DNA of 15,301 nt from DASQWC01 sp035640475. GTDB lineage: Bacteria > Actinomycetota > JAICYB01. The stretch lies in assembly GCA_035640475.1 (NCBI GenBank), contig DASQWC010000159.1, positions 1 to 15,301 of the forward strand. Reading direction: 5' to 3'. Under the pieces are notes generated by a model that was not told the origin of the DNA, ran no database searches, and was given only the letters and a program-made list of their open reading frames with translations. Each line of letters begins with the position of its first letter. The first letter of the stretch is position 1. This document shows positions 7,181 through 13,741 of this stretch, in pieces. The position numbers and the translations under genes were made by a program.

Positions 7181-7722
7181 AGCTCGATCTCGGCCGCCAC
7201 GAGCTGGAGGCCCTCGATTCCCAGTCCGATGAAGTCGTCCAGCTCGAGCCCGATGCTCTCCTGAACGTTGCGGATGTCGTCCCGCGCGACACCGGGGGCG
7301 AAGGCCTTCTCTTTGAGCTTCTTTTTCACCGACGAGACCTTCATGCCGGCCGATCTCTCCGGACGCACGAGCGCGCACGCCACGAGAAAGCCGGACAGCG
7401 CGTCGGCATGCACGATTGCCCTGGACATCAGGTCGGTCCGGAACTCCTCGTGCGCGTGGGCAAGCGCGGCGTTGACGACTCGCTCGTCCACACCGGCCTC
7501 GCGGAGCCACTCCGCCGACTGATGGCCGTGCCTGGACAGGTCGTCGTGGGTCTGGTCTTGGTCGAGGTCGTGGAACAGCCCTCCGAGGGCCCAGAGGTCC
7601 TCGTCCTCGCCGAAATGGCGGCCGAGCCGGCGCATGATCCCCTCGACGGAGATCAAATGTCGGACGGTCGTGTCCTTCTCCGTCTTGTCGCGGACAAGCG
7701 CCAGCGCGTCGTCCCGGTTCAT
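7177..7722 (-). CDS. HD domain-containing phosphohydrolase
   Basis: Predicted 181-residue soluble protein made almost entirely of one HD domain, a metal-dependent phosphohydrolase fold that often cleaves nucleotides or phosphate esters. The metal ligands fit His22 (VRHLISVE), His51-Asp52 (GLFHDLDQDQTHDD) and Asp107 (IVHADALSGF), with extra histidines at 65, 67 and 89. The second half is a helical tail (SSVKKKLKEKAFAPGVARDD). It resembles the small HD proteins often annotated as hydrolases or HDIG-type proteins; the substrate is unknown. The ATG at 7722 has no visible Shine-Dalgarno. A TACCCT lies 9 nt upstream on this strand (7732-7737), so a leaderless or near-leaderless transcript is possible. 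Its stop TAG overlaps the dedA stop on the other strand within CTAG (7177-7180), and 27 nt separate its start from the divergent dehydrogenase-like gene. Confidence 0.88.
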   Translation of the reverse strand: MNRDDALALVRDKTEKDTTVRHLISVEGIMRRLGRHFGEDEDLWALGGLFHDLDQDQTHDDLSRHGHQSAEWLREAGVDERVVNAALAHAHEEFRTDLMSRAIVHADALSGFLVACALVRPERSAGMKVSSVKKKLKEKAFAPGVARDDIRNVQESIGLELDDFIGLGIEGLQLVAAEIEL

Positions 7723-7749
7723 GTGTGAGGTAGGGTACGCCGTCGAGCG

Positions 7750-9018
7750 ATGCGCCGATTCGTTTGGTTCCTCCTGGGTGTGATCGTCGGCGTCGCGGGG
7801 GCTGCCTATTGGGCTCGTGGTCCGCTGACGCGCCTGGACGACGTGGAGTCAGGAGTGCGCTCGCTGCAAGCGCAGCTGCGGAGCGTGCGCGGAAACCTTG
7901 CCCGGCGCCCGGCGAATCTCAAGGACGTCGTCGTGCGGCTCCAGCGCGTGGCGAATGTGATCGACCCGGTCGACGCGGGATCGCGCCCCGGCGACGACGG
8001 TCTGTACGTGGCCACCAGGCCGGGCAAGATCTTCAAAGTGAGCACGACGCGTCGAGCCGCGGAGCCCGATCCGGTGCTCGACATCTCGCGAGACGTCGAT
8101 ACCCAGAAGGCCCGCGCCGGCACCGGCGGCGAAGCCGGCTTGCTCGGCTTCGCGTTCTCCTCGGACGGAAACCGGCTGTACGTGACCTACACGGAAGAGT
8201 GGAGCGAGAAGTCACCCGAGTCCGTGAAGTGGACGCTCGTCGAGTTCCGCATGCGCTCCGACGTCGTCGATCTCGCGTCGCGGCGCCGCCTCTTGCAAGT
8301 GCGCAAGGAGAAGCCGCATCACAACGGCGGCGCCGTCCGCTTCGGCCCGGACGGGTATCTGTACACGTCGATCGGCGACGGCTGGCCTTTCGGCGACGAC
8401 CTCGAGACCGGCCAGGATCCGGACGACCTCCTCGGCAACATCATTCGCATCGATCCTCGTCCGGACGGCGACAAGCCGTACTCGATCCCGGGCGACAACC
8501 CGTTCGCCGAGGGCGGAGGGCGTCCCGAGATCTGGGCCTTCGGCCTGCGCAACCCGTGGCGCTTCAGCTTCGATCGCATCACGGGCGATCTGTGGATCGC
8601 GGATGTCGGCGACCGCGAACACGAGGAGATCGACATCCTCGAAGCTGCGCGCGGCGGGGGCCGCGGCGCGAATCTCGGCTGGAGCTTGTTCGAAGGCAAC
8701 GAGCCGCGGGGCGACGAGCAGGTCGAGCCCGACAACTACGTCGCGCCGATCCACACGTACCGGCGACGCAAACCGTACTGCGCGATCATCGGCGGATTTC
8801 TCTATCGCGGAAGCGCGATTCCTTCACTCCGAGGCGCGTATCTCTACAGCGACTATTGCGACGGGACGTTGCGCGCGCTCGCGATCAACGGAGACAACGT
8901 GAACGACCGCTCGCTCGACATCGAGATCGCAACGCCGTCGAGCTTCGCCGAGGACGACGAGGGCGAGCTCTACGTCATCTCGCTTCAAGGTGATGTCTAC
9001 AAGATCACGGCCGCGTAG
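7750..9018 (+). CDS. PQQ-dependent sugar dehydrogenase-like protein, membrane-anchored
   Basis: Predicted 422-residue exported six-bladed propeller of the soluble glucose/aldose sugar dehydrogenase family (GSDH). Residues 1-23 form an N-terminal membrane anchor (RRFVWFLLGVIVGVAGAAYW). A short heptad-like stretch follows (VESGVRSLQAQLRSVRGN), possibly a stalk. The propeller runs from about residue 60 to the end. Family marks: GEAGLLGFAFSSDG; HHNGGAVRFGPDGYLYTSIG, holding the His that is the catalytic base in studied members; EIWAFGLRNPWRFSFD, with the Arg-Asn that contact PQQ; and GDLWIADVGDREHEEID, where most members have DVGQN. Cysteines in KPYCAIIGG and SDYCDG may pair. PQQ use is inferred from the fold only; no PQQ synthesis gene is in view. 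It heads four plus-strand genes and is probably co-transcribed with the glycosyltransferase 10 nt downstream. The ATG is preceded by a weak GAG. Confidence 0.88.
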   Translation: MRRFVWFLLGVIVGVAGAAYWARGPLTRLDDVESGVRSLQAQLRSVRGNLARRPANLKDVVVRLQRVANVIDPVDAGSRPGDDGLYVATRPGKIFKVSTTRRAAEPDPVLDISRDVDTQKARAGTGGEAGLLGFAFSSDGNRLYVTYTEEWSEKSPESVKWTLVEFRMRSDVVDLASRRRLLQVRKEKPHHNGGAVRFGPDGYLYTSIGDGWPFGDDLETGQDPDDLLGNIIRIDPRPDGDKPYSIPGDNPFAEGGGRPEIWAFGLRNPWRFSFDRITGDLWIADVGDREHEEIDILEAARGGGRGANLGWSLFEGNEPRGDEQVEPDNYVAPIHTYRRRKPYCAIIGGFLYRGSAIPSLRGAYLYSDYCDGTLRALAINGDNVNDRSLDIEIATPSSFAEDDEGELYVISLQGDVYKITAA

Positions 9019-9028
9019 GCTATCCAAA

Positions 9029-9925
9029 ATGAGCGACCCGTACGTGTCGGTCGTCCTTCCCGTGTACAACGAGGTCGATCACCTCGCCGAGGAAATCGAC
9101 CGCATTCGAGCGGCGCTCGATACCTCCGAATACTCCTACGAGGTCCTCGTCGTCGACGACGGCTCGACCGACGGCTCGGGCGAGCTGCTCAAGACGATCG
9201 ACGGCATCCGTCTGATCCGTTTCGCAACGAATCGCGGCAGCGGAACCGCCCGACGAATCGGAACGGAAGCCGCGCGCGGGCAGGTCGTCGTGTGGACGGA
9301 CGTCGACATGACGTATCCGAACGACGACATCCCACAGCTGGTCAAGGAGCTCGAGGGACACGATCAAGTCGTCGGTGCGCGGAAGAGCGAGGAAGGAACA
9401 CTGAAGATCGTTCGTGTGCCGGTGAAGTGGTTCATCCGGCAGCTCGCGAGCTACTTGTCGTCGACCAAGATCCCGGACCTGAATTCCGGGTTCAGGGCGT
9501 TTCGCCGGGACGTCGCGCTCCAGTTCGTGAACATGCTGCCCAAAGGGTTCTCATGCGTGACGACGATGACGATGACGTTTCTGGCCAACGGCTATTCGGT
9601 CAAGCACGTCCCGATCGAATACCTGCCGCGCGCCGGCCACTCGAAGTTCCACTGGTGGCGCGACACGCAGCAGTATCTGACGCAGGTCGTCCGGCTCGTC
9701 ATGTCGTACGACCCGCTGCGGGTCTTCGTGCCGCTCGGAATTGTGCTGACCGCGCTCGCCTTCGGCAAGCTCGGCTTCGACCTCGTCGTCCATCCGTTGC
9801 GCGTCGCATCGAACACGTTGCTGATCTTCTTCGCGGCCTTTCAGACGTTTGCGATCGGCTTGATCGCCGACCTCGTCGTCCGCGTCAACCGCCGGTCGCA
9901 CGACGTGACGCCGGCTTCGTTCTGA
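9029..9925 (+). CDS. Glycosyltransferase family 2, polyprenyl-phosphate sugar transferase type
   Basis: Predicted 298-residue GT-A enzyme like dolichol-phosphate mannosyltransferase and bacterial polyprenyl-phosphate glycosyltransferases, which move a sugar from a nucleotide to a lipid carrier on the cytoplasmic face. Marks: SVVLPVYNE at the N-terminus, VVDDGSTDGS (Asp43/Asp44), NRGSGTARRIG, the DxD-like TDVDMTYPNDD (Asp91, Asp93), and DLNSGFRAFRRDV for the acceptor side. Two C-terminal hydrophobic segments (VFVPLGIVLTALAFGKLG and LLIFFAAFQTFAIGLIADLV) would anchor it. The frame is open from an ATG at 8990, but that lies inside the dehydrogenase gene; the ATG at 9029 starts 10 nt after that gene's stop and fits the family N-terminus. 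The sugar and acceptor are not known. It is followed closely by a methyltransferase and a multi-span membrane protein. Confidence 0.9.
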   Translation: MSDPYVSVVLPVYNEVDHLAEEIDRIRAALDTSEYSYEVLVVDDGSTDGSGELLKTIDGIRLIRFATNRGSGTARRIGTEAARGQVVVWTDVDMTYPNDDIPQLVKELEGHDQVVGARKSEEGTLKIVRVPVKWFIRQLASYLSSTKIPDLNSGFRAFRRDVALQFVNMLPKGFSCVTTMTMTFLANGYSVKHVPIEYLPRAGHSKFHWWRDTQQYLTQVVRLVMSYDPLRVFVPLGIVLTALAFGKLGFDLVVHPLRVASNTLLIFFAAFQTFAIGLIADLVVRVNRRSHDVTPASF

Positions 9926-9972
9926 GCGAGCCGCAAAGCTTCGTCCGCGCCGGCGGCCGCTTGTCGCCGCTC

Positions 9973-10518
9973 ATGGCGACGCTGCGCGCCCGGCGGGCCG
10001 AACGCGCGCTGCGCGGCGCCGCACGCGGGCGGCTGCTCGACGTGGGATGCGGCCACTATCCGTTCTTCCTCACGCGATCGGATTTCACCGGACGTTACGG
10101 CCTCGATCGGGAGCCCGGCCCGCAATGGCGAGACGTCCCCGGCATCGCGCTCACTGTTGCCGATATCGAGCGCACTCCCCGGCTGCCGTTTCGGGACGAC
10201 ACATTCGACGCCGTCACCATGCTCGCCGTCGTCGAGCACGTCGACGAAGGAATCTTGGCCGAGCTGCTCGCCGACGCACGCCGCGTGCTGCGAGCGGGAG
10301 GCCGGCTCGTCATCACCACGCCCCCGCCTTGGTCGGATCCGGTGCTCAAAGGTCTTGCGCGGCTGGGGCTCTCGAGCAAGACGGAGCTGGAGGAGCACCA
10401 GGCCGCATATACGCCGTCGGGGCTGCGAAGATTGCTCGCGAGCGCCGGGTTCGGCAGGGCGCGCGCGGGGCTGTTCGAGCTCGGCCTCAACGTGTGGGCA
10501 ACGGGATTCCGCGATTGA
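9973..10518 (+). CDS. Class I SAM-dependent methyltransferase
   Basis: Predicted methyltransferase of about 181 residues, Methyltransf_11 type. Motif I is GRLLDVGCGHYP; the acidic loop is YGLDREPG; DTFDAVTMLAVVEHVDE is motif IV with the His-Val common in ubiquinone- and glycan-type methyltransferases; ARRVLRAGGRLVITTPPP is the post-motif strand. The substrate is unknown; its place between a lipid-sugar transferase and a membrane protein suggests a glycan or lipid-linked intermediate. The start is uncertain. The frame is open far upstream, but the first usual start after the transferase stop is TTG at 9961 (GGCGG just upstream), then ATG at 9973. Residues before both (SEPQSFVRAGGRLSPL) look like protein of this family, so a CTG at 9922 overlapping the transferase stop is also possible. 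The end overlaps the next gene at TTGA. Confidence 0.85.
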   Translation: MATLRARRAERALRGAARGRLLDVGCGHYPFFLTRSDFTGRYGLDREPGPQWRDVPGIALTVADIERTPRLPFRDDTFDAVTMLAVVEHVDEGILAELLADARRVLRAGGRLVITTPPPWSDPVLKGLARLGLSSKTELEEHQAAYTPSGLRRLLASAGFGRARAGLFELGLNVWATGFRD

Positions 10519-11414
10519 AGCGCCGGTCCCTGGCAGGGCTGCTTCCGGTGCTGCTCGTCGCCGGCGGAGTCGCCGGACTCGTCGTCCGCGAGCGGACGGC
10601 CTTCGCTCGCGCAATCGATCTCATGGCGGACTCGCCGTCGGTGTTGTGGCTGGCCGCATTCGCCGCACTGATCGCGGGCCGGGGCGTCCTCGCCGGTTGC
10701 TCGTTCGCAGTCGCCGAAGCGCACCTGGCCCGGTCCCCGGCACGCGCGTCGATCTTTGCGTGGCTCCGCTCGGCAATCACGAAGTATGTGCCCGGCGTCG
10801 TCTGGTTCCCGTTGACGGCGGTCGATCGTCTGCGCCGGGCCGGCATCGATGCGCGCGCCGCCGCGCTCGGCTTCTACGTCGACGCCGTCGGCTCGATCGT
10901 GGCGGCGGTCATCGTCGGAGCGATCGCGGTTCCCGCACTCGTATCCGACGGCGTCGCCACGGCGTGGTGGCTCTTGCTGGGGATCCCGGCAGTCCTCTCG
11001 CTGCACCCGCGACTGTTCGCCATGGGGATCGCCGTCATCGGTCGACTCACGTCGCGTCGGATGGACGGCGTCGCCTTGCGCTGGCCGACCGTCGCAAATG
11101 TCGTCGGCCTGCACGTCGGAAGCTGGATCGCCGCCGGGTTCTCGCTCCAGCTCGTCTTCCATGCGCTCGGGTCGAACGTGTCGTGGCCCCTGATCTTTGC
11201 CGCGACATCGATCTCGTGGGCGATCGGCCTTCTCGCGATCCCGGTCCCGGCCGGCTTGGGCATCCGCGAAGCCGTGCTCGTCACGCTGCTCGTCGCGGAG
11301 ATACCGACGTCGACGGCGGTCGCAGCGGCGCTGGCATCACGTGCGCTCTTCGTGGCACTCGACGCGCTCAGCTTGGGCGCCTCGTTTGTGCTCAGGCAGC
11401 CCGATACGAGGTGA
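10515..11414 (+). CDS. Multi-span membrane protein, UPF0104 / LPG-synthase-TM-like
   Basis: Predicted 299-residue integral membrane protein with about eight hydrophobic segments, resembling the transmembrane region of lysylphosphatidylglycerol synthase (UPF0104, AglD-like) without a soluble aminoacyl-transferase domain. Family-like marks are the basic-aromatic RSAITKYVPGVVWFPLTAVD, similar to the Y-x-PG-x-(V/I)W pattern of these proteins, and PVPAGLGIREAVL near the C-terminus, matching the common P(V/I)PGGxGxREA motif. Such proteins commonly sit beside glycosyltransferases and have been proposed to move or modify lipid-linked sugars. The TTG at 10515 overlaps the methyltransferase stop (TTGA) and has GGGA 8 nt upstream; a GTG at 10494 is an alternative. 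Its last 23 nt overlap the end of the convergent SpoIID gene. The family call is fairly good; the function is inferred from neighbours. Confidence 0.8.
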   Translation: MKRRSLAGLLPVLLVAGGVAGLVVRERTAFARAIDLMADSPSVLWLAAFAALIAGRGVLAGCSFAVAEAHLARSPARASIFAWLRSAITKYVPGVVWFPLTAVDRLRRAGIDARAAALGFYVDAVGSIVAAVIVGAIAVPALVSDGVATAWWLLLGIPAVLSLHPRLFAMGIAVIGRLTSRRMDGVALRWPTVANVVGLHVGSWIAAGFSLQLVFHALGSNVSWPLIFAATSISWAIGLLAIPVPAGLGIREAVLVTLLVAEIPTSTAVAAALASRALFVALDALSLGASFVLRQPDTR

Positions 11415-13563
11415 ACAGCCCTTTGCTCGGCCCCCGGACGAGCACGTAGACGCGGCCGCGCACGGCGGCAGGCGCAATGGTCGTTCCGGGTGCTGCCTTG
11501 CCCGAGTCTCCGACCTGGAAGAAGCCGGCCCACGCGCCCTTCCCCTTCGACGCCGTGTAGATGACGTCGCCCGGCCCGCGAATGAACACGTGGTACACGA
11601 GGTTTCTATCGACCACGACGGTCGGCTGAGCGCCGGACGCGACGAGGTCGGAGGATATCTGCGTCCAGGACGTCCAGCCGCTGCGCTCGAGGGTCGAGAC
11701 GTAGACGCGATCCGCGCTCCGGCCGCGCACGGCGAGAACGACACGGCCGGCGCTTGCCACGAGCGACGGCGATTTGCCGTAGCCGCTCCCAACCTGCCTG
11801 AGCGCTCGCCAGCCGCCGTTGTGCACGGAGTACTTCATCGCGTTGTTCGCGCCGCGGACCGCCAGCACCGCTCCGCCTGCCGTCCCGCCGATCGTCGGCT
11901 CGTACGCGTCGTCGCCGACTTTGGTCCATCCCGACCATCCGCGCTGCGGGTCGCGTCGCGCGGCGTAGACGGACTGCGACGTCTGTCCGAGTATCACCGC
12001 CCACACTGCGCCGTCCGGACCGGCTGCGATCTCCGGCTCGCGCCCTCGTGCAGTGGACGAGCCGAGACGTACCCAGTTGCTCCAGCTGCCGCCGGGCGGC
12101 ATGCGGGCAGTCAAGATGGCACCCGATCGATCGCGGAGAATCGCTTGCACCGCCCCTGAGGAGGTGACCGTGATTCCGGGATCCGTTCCCTCGACCTTCG
12201 TCGCGCCGACGCGCGACCATCGCGTCCACGCAGCGCTTGTTCCCTCGCCGCGCCGTGCGGCGTACGGAACACCCGTCGGGCTCGTCACGAGCGCGTGCAG
12301 CGCACCTTCGGATGTCGCAGCAAGCGCGGGGCTCCCACTCGCCGCATCGTTGGGCTGAATTCGCTTCCAGGAGCTCCAAATCGCTTCCTGGCTGCCGCCG
12401 ATCGTGAACTTCGTGCTTCGCAGACCGAGCTTCGAACGCAACGTCGTGCCGCGCAGCGTCTGCGTCTCGTTCCCGCGCACGACGGCCTCACGAATACCAC
12501 CGCCGCCGGTCTTTGATTTCACTTCGATCGAGTCGACCCGGCGCAGGCCGAGTCTCGCGGCCACCTCTTCCTGCGCGAGCTTCACCGTCCAATGCGCGTA
12601 CGGATTGGTCTCTCGTTGCGACCAGGGGTCGTCGACGGGTCTGAGATACGGGAGGTCCGACGACCACACGTCGGCGGCGGCCTCCGTCCGTCCTCCGGAC
12701 GATGAGCTGTAGTACGCCTGGATCGCGTGACCGCCGTACGTGACGACTTGACCGGCCGTCGCGTCGACCGCGGATACCCACCGCGAGTTCACCGAGACGG
12801 CGGGGTCTTCCTTGTCGTAGCCGCGGTAGACCTGGTCGGCGGTGCTCGAGTACAGCGTGCAGTCACAGCCTGCACGGTGATGGCCGGCGCGGCGGGCCTT
12901 GTCCGCGGCGTAGGTTCGCGCCGCCACCGCCTGTGCCCTGAGCGCCTCCGTCGGCCACGACGACGGAACCTCAGAGATACCGCGCAAGTACCGCTCCAGC
13001 GGCAGATCACCGATCACTCGAATCTTGTCGCCGGTCGCGGCGAGCTCGAGCTTGCCCCACCGATAGCGAGCGTTGGTCTCCAGCACGGTGAGAATCGTCG
13101 ACCACGGCTCGTAGTTGATCTTCACCGGGCCCGATACCGCAGCACCCGCCGGGAGCCCGTTCGGGCGGTAGATCGTGAAGCGTCCGGCGGGCTGCTGCCG
13201 AACGATCCACCGGCCGTCCTTGCCGGGTGAAGCCGCTACCTCCGTGCCGCCCGATGTAAAGGAGAAGCGCGAGCTCGCTTCGACGGTCACCTGCGGCACT
13301 GCGCCGGCGAGGAGGACGCGGACGGCCGACGGCACGTCGTTGGTCCCGATCGACGCTCCCTTGTAGTAGGTCGTGAGGATCGTCTTCCACGAGCGTCCGT
13401 CCTTGGCCTGTTCGAGCGACCCGTACTGGGACAACCCAACGGCGTGGCCCCAGCCCAGACCTTTGAAGACGAACGTCGCGGGGGCGGCCGCGGCGGGCCC
13501 GGGAGGAGCGAGCGTCGTGACGATTCCGCCGAGGACGAGCGCGGCGGCGGCACGAAGCTTCAT
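11392..13563 (-). CDS. Secreted SpoIID/LytB domain protein with C-terminal W-rich propeller
   Basis: Predicted 723-residue exported protein. Residues 1-27 are a signal peptide (MKLRAAAALVLGG, then AAAA). GLGWGHAVGLSQYG (35-48) is followed by SWKTILTTYYKGA, a signature near the C-terminus in Firmicutes SpoIID but at the front here. The SpoIID core starts near 187: LPLERYLRGISEVPSSWP with Glu198 at the catalytic position known for SpoIID lytic transglycosylases, then EALRAQAVAARTYA and SSSSGGRTEAAADVW. Seven repeats of 42-50 residues start at Trp396, 446, 494, 543, 585, 630 and 678 (WSSWKRI, WTRWSRV, WSNWVRL, WSGWTKV, WRALRQV, WTSWTQI, WAGFFQV) and fit a lectin-like seven-bladed propeller. SpoIID enzymes cleave glycan strands or stimulate amidases; an amidase gene lies next door, divergent. 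An ATG at 13605 is in frame but has no ribosome site and lies upstream of the likely promoter. Confidence 0.9.
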   Translation of the reverse strand: MKLRAAAALVLGGIVTTLAPPGPAAAAPATFVFKGLGWGHAVGLSQYGSLEQAKDGRSWKTILTTYYKGASIGTNDVPSAVRVLLAGAVPQVTVEASSRFSFTSGGTEVAASPGKDGRWIVRQQPAGRFTIYRPNGLPAGAAVSGPVKINYEPWSTILTVLETNARYRWGKLELAATGDKIRVIGDLPLERYLRGISEVPSSWPTEALRAQAVAARTYAADKARRAGHHRAGCDCTLYSSTADQVYRGYDKEDPAVSVNSRWVSAVDATAGQVVTYGGHAIQAYYSSSSGGRTEAAADVWSSDLPYLRPVDDPWSQRETNPYAHWTVKLAQEEVAARLGLRRVDSIEVKSKTGGGGIREAVVRGNETQTLRGTTLRSKLGLRSTKFTIGGSQEAIWSSWKRIQPNDAASGSPALAATSEGALHALVTSPTGVPYAARRGEGTSAAWTRWSRVGATKVEGTDPGITVTSSGAVQAILRDRSGAILTARMPPGGSWSNWVRLGSSTARGREPEIAAGPDGAVWAVILGQTSQSVYAARRDPQRGWSGWTKVGDDAYEPTIGGTAGGAVLAVRGANNAMKYSVHNGGWRALRQVGSGYGKSPSLVASAGRVVLAVRGRSADRVYVSTLERSGWTSWTQISSDLVASGAQPTVVVDRNLVYHVFIRGPGDVIYTASKGKGAWAGFFQVGDSGKAAPGTTIAPAAVRGRVYVLVRGPSKGLFTSYRAA
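11395..12378 (-). repeat. Seven W-rich protein repeats (predicted beta-propeller)
   Basis: Coding repeat within the SpoIID/LytB gene: seven units of about 42-50 codons, each opening with a W-x-x-W-type motif and containing a short strand near a Gly-rich turn (AVQAILRDRSGAI, RVVLAVRGRSADRVY, LVYHVFIRGPGDVIY). Units five and seven have lost the second Trp (WRAL, WAGF). DNA identity between units is low, so this is an old protein repeat rather than a recent tandem duplication. The amidase gene carries at least the first units of a similar array. Confidence 0.75.
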
Positions 13564-13588
13564 CTGGAGGAATCCACGGCGATGAGAA

Positions 13589-13597
13589 AGTCTATCA
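13589..13597 (-). promoter_or_regulatory. Possible extended -10 of the SpoIID/LytB gene
   Basis: On the minus strand TGATAGACT reads as an extended -10 (TGn-TAGACT, 4 of 6 in the hexamer) inside a locally AT-richer stretch. Transcription would begin near 13582, about 19 nt before the ATG at 13563, which supports that start over 13605. No convincing -35 is present. Confidence 0.35.
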
Positions 13598-13741
13598 GTG
13601 ATCATTTCTGTGTTTAGAGTTAGGATCTGAGCCGTTTGCGCCGGTCATGACGTCGAGTTCCTTGGTTCCGAGCCATCCTGCGATGAGCCTCATACACTCT
13701 GCCGCGTCCGTCCACGATTCCTTCCTGAACTCGGGAGCATG

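Noticed and set aside
6560..7510. Minus-strand 316-codon frame across dedA
   Set aside because: It overlaps both dedA and the HD gene, which have clear family motifs; its own translation is low-complexity Gly/Arg/Glu.
10157..11449. Plus-strand 430-codon frame across the methyltransferase and the UPF0104-like gene
   Set aside because: Ser/Arg-rich shadow frame; the two other frames show motif-bearing proteins.
13564..13605. Start of the SpoIID gene at the upstream ATG (14 more residues)
   Set aside because: No ribosome site is present and a likely extended -10 lies inside this stretch; the 13563 start gives a normal signal peptide. Leaderless use of 13605 is not fully excluded.
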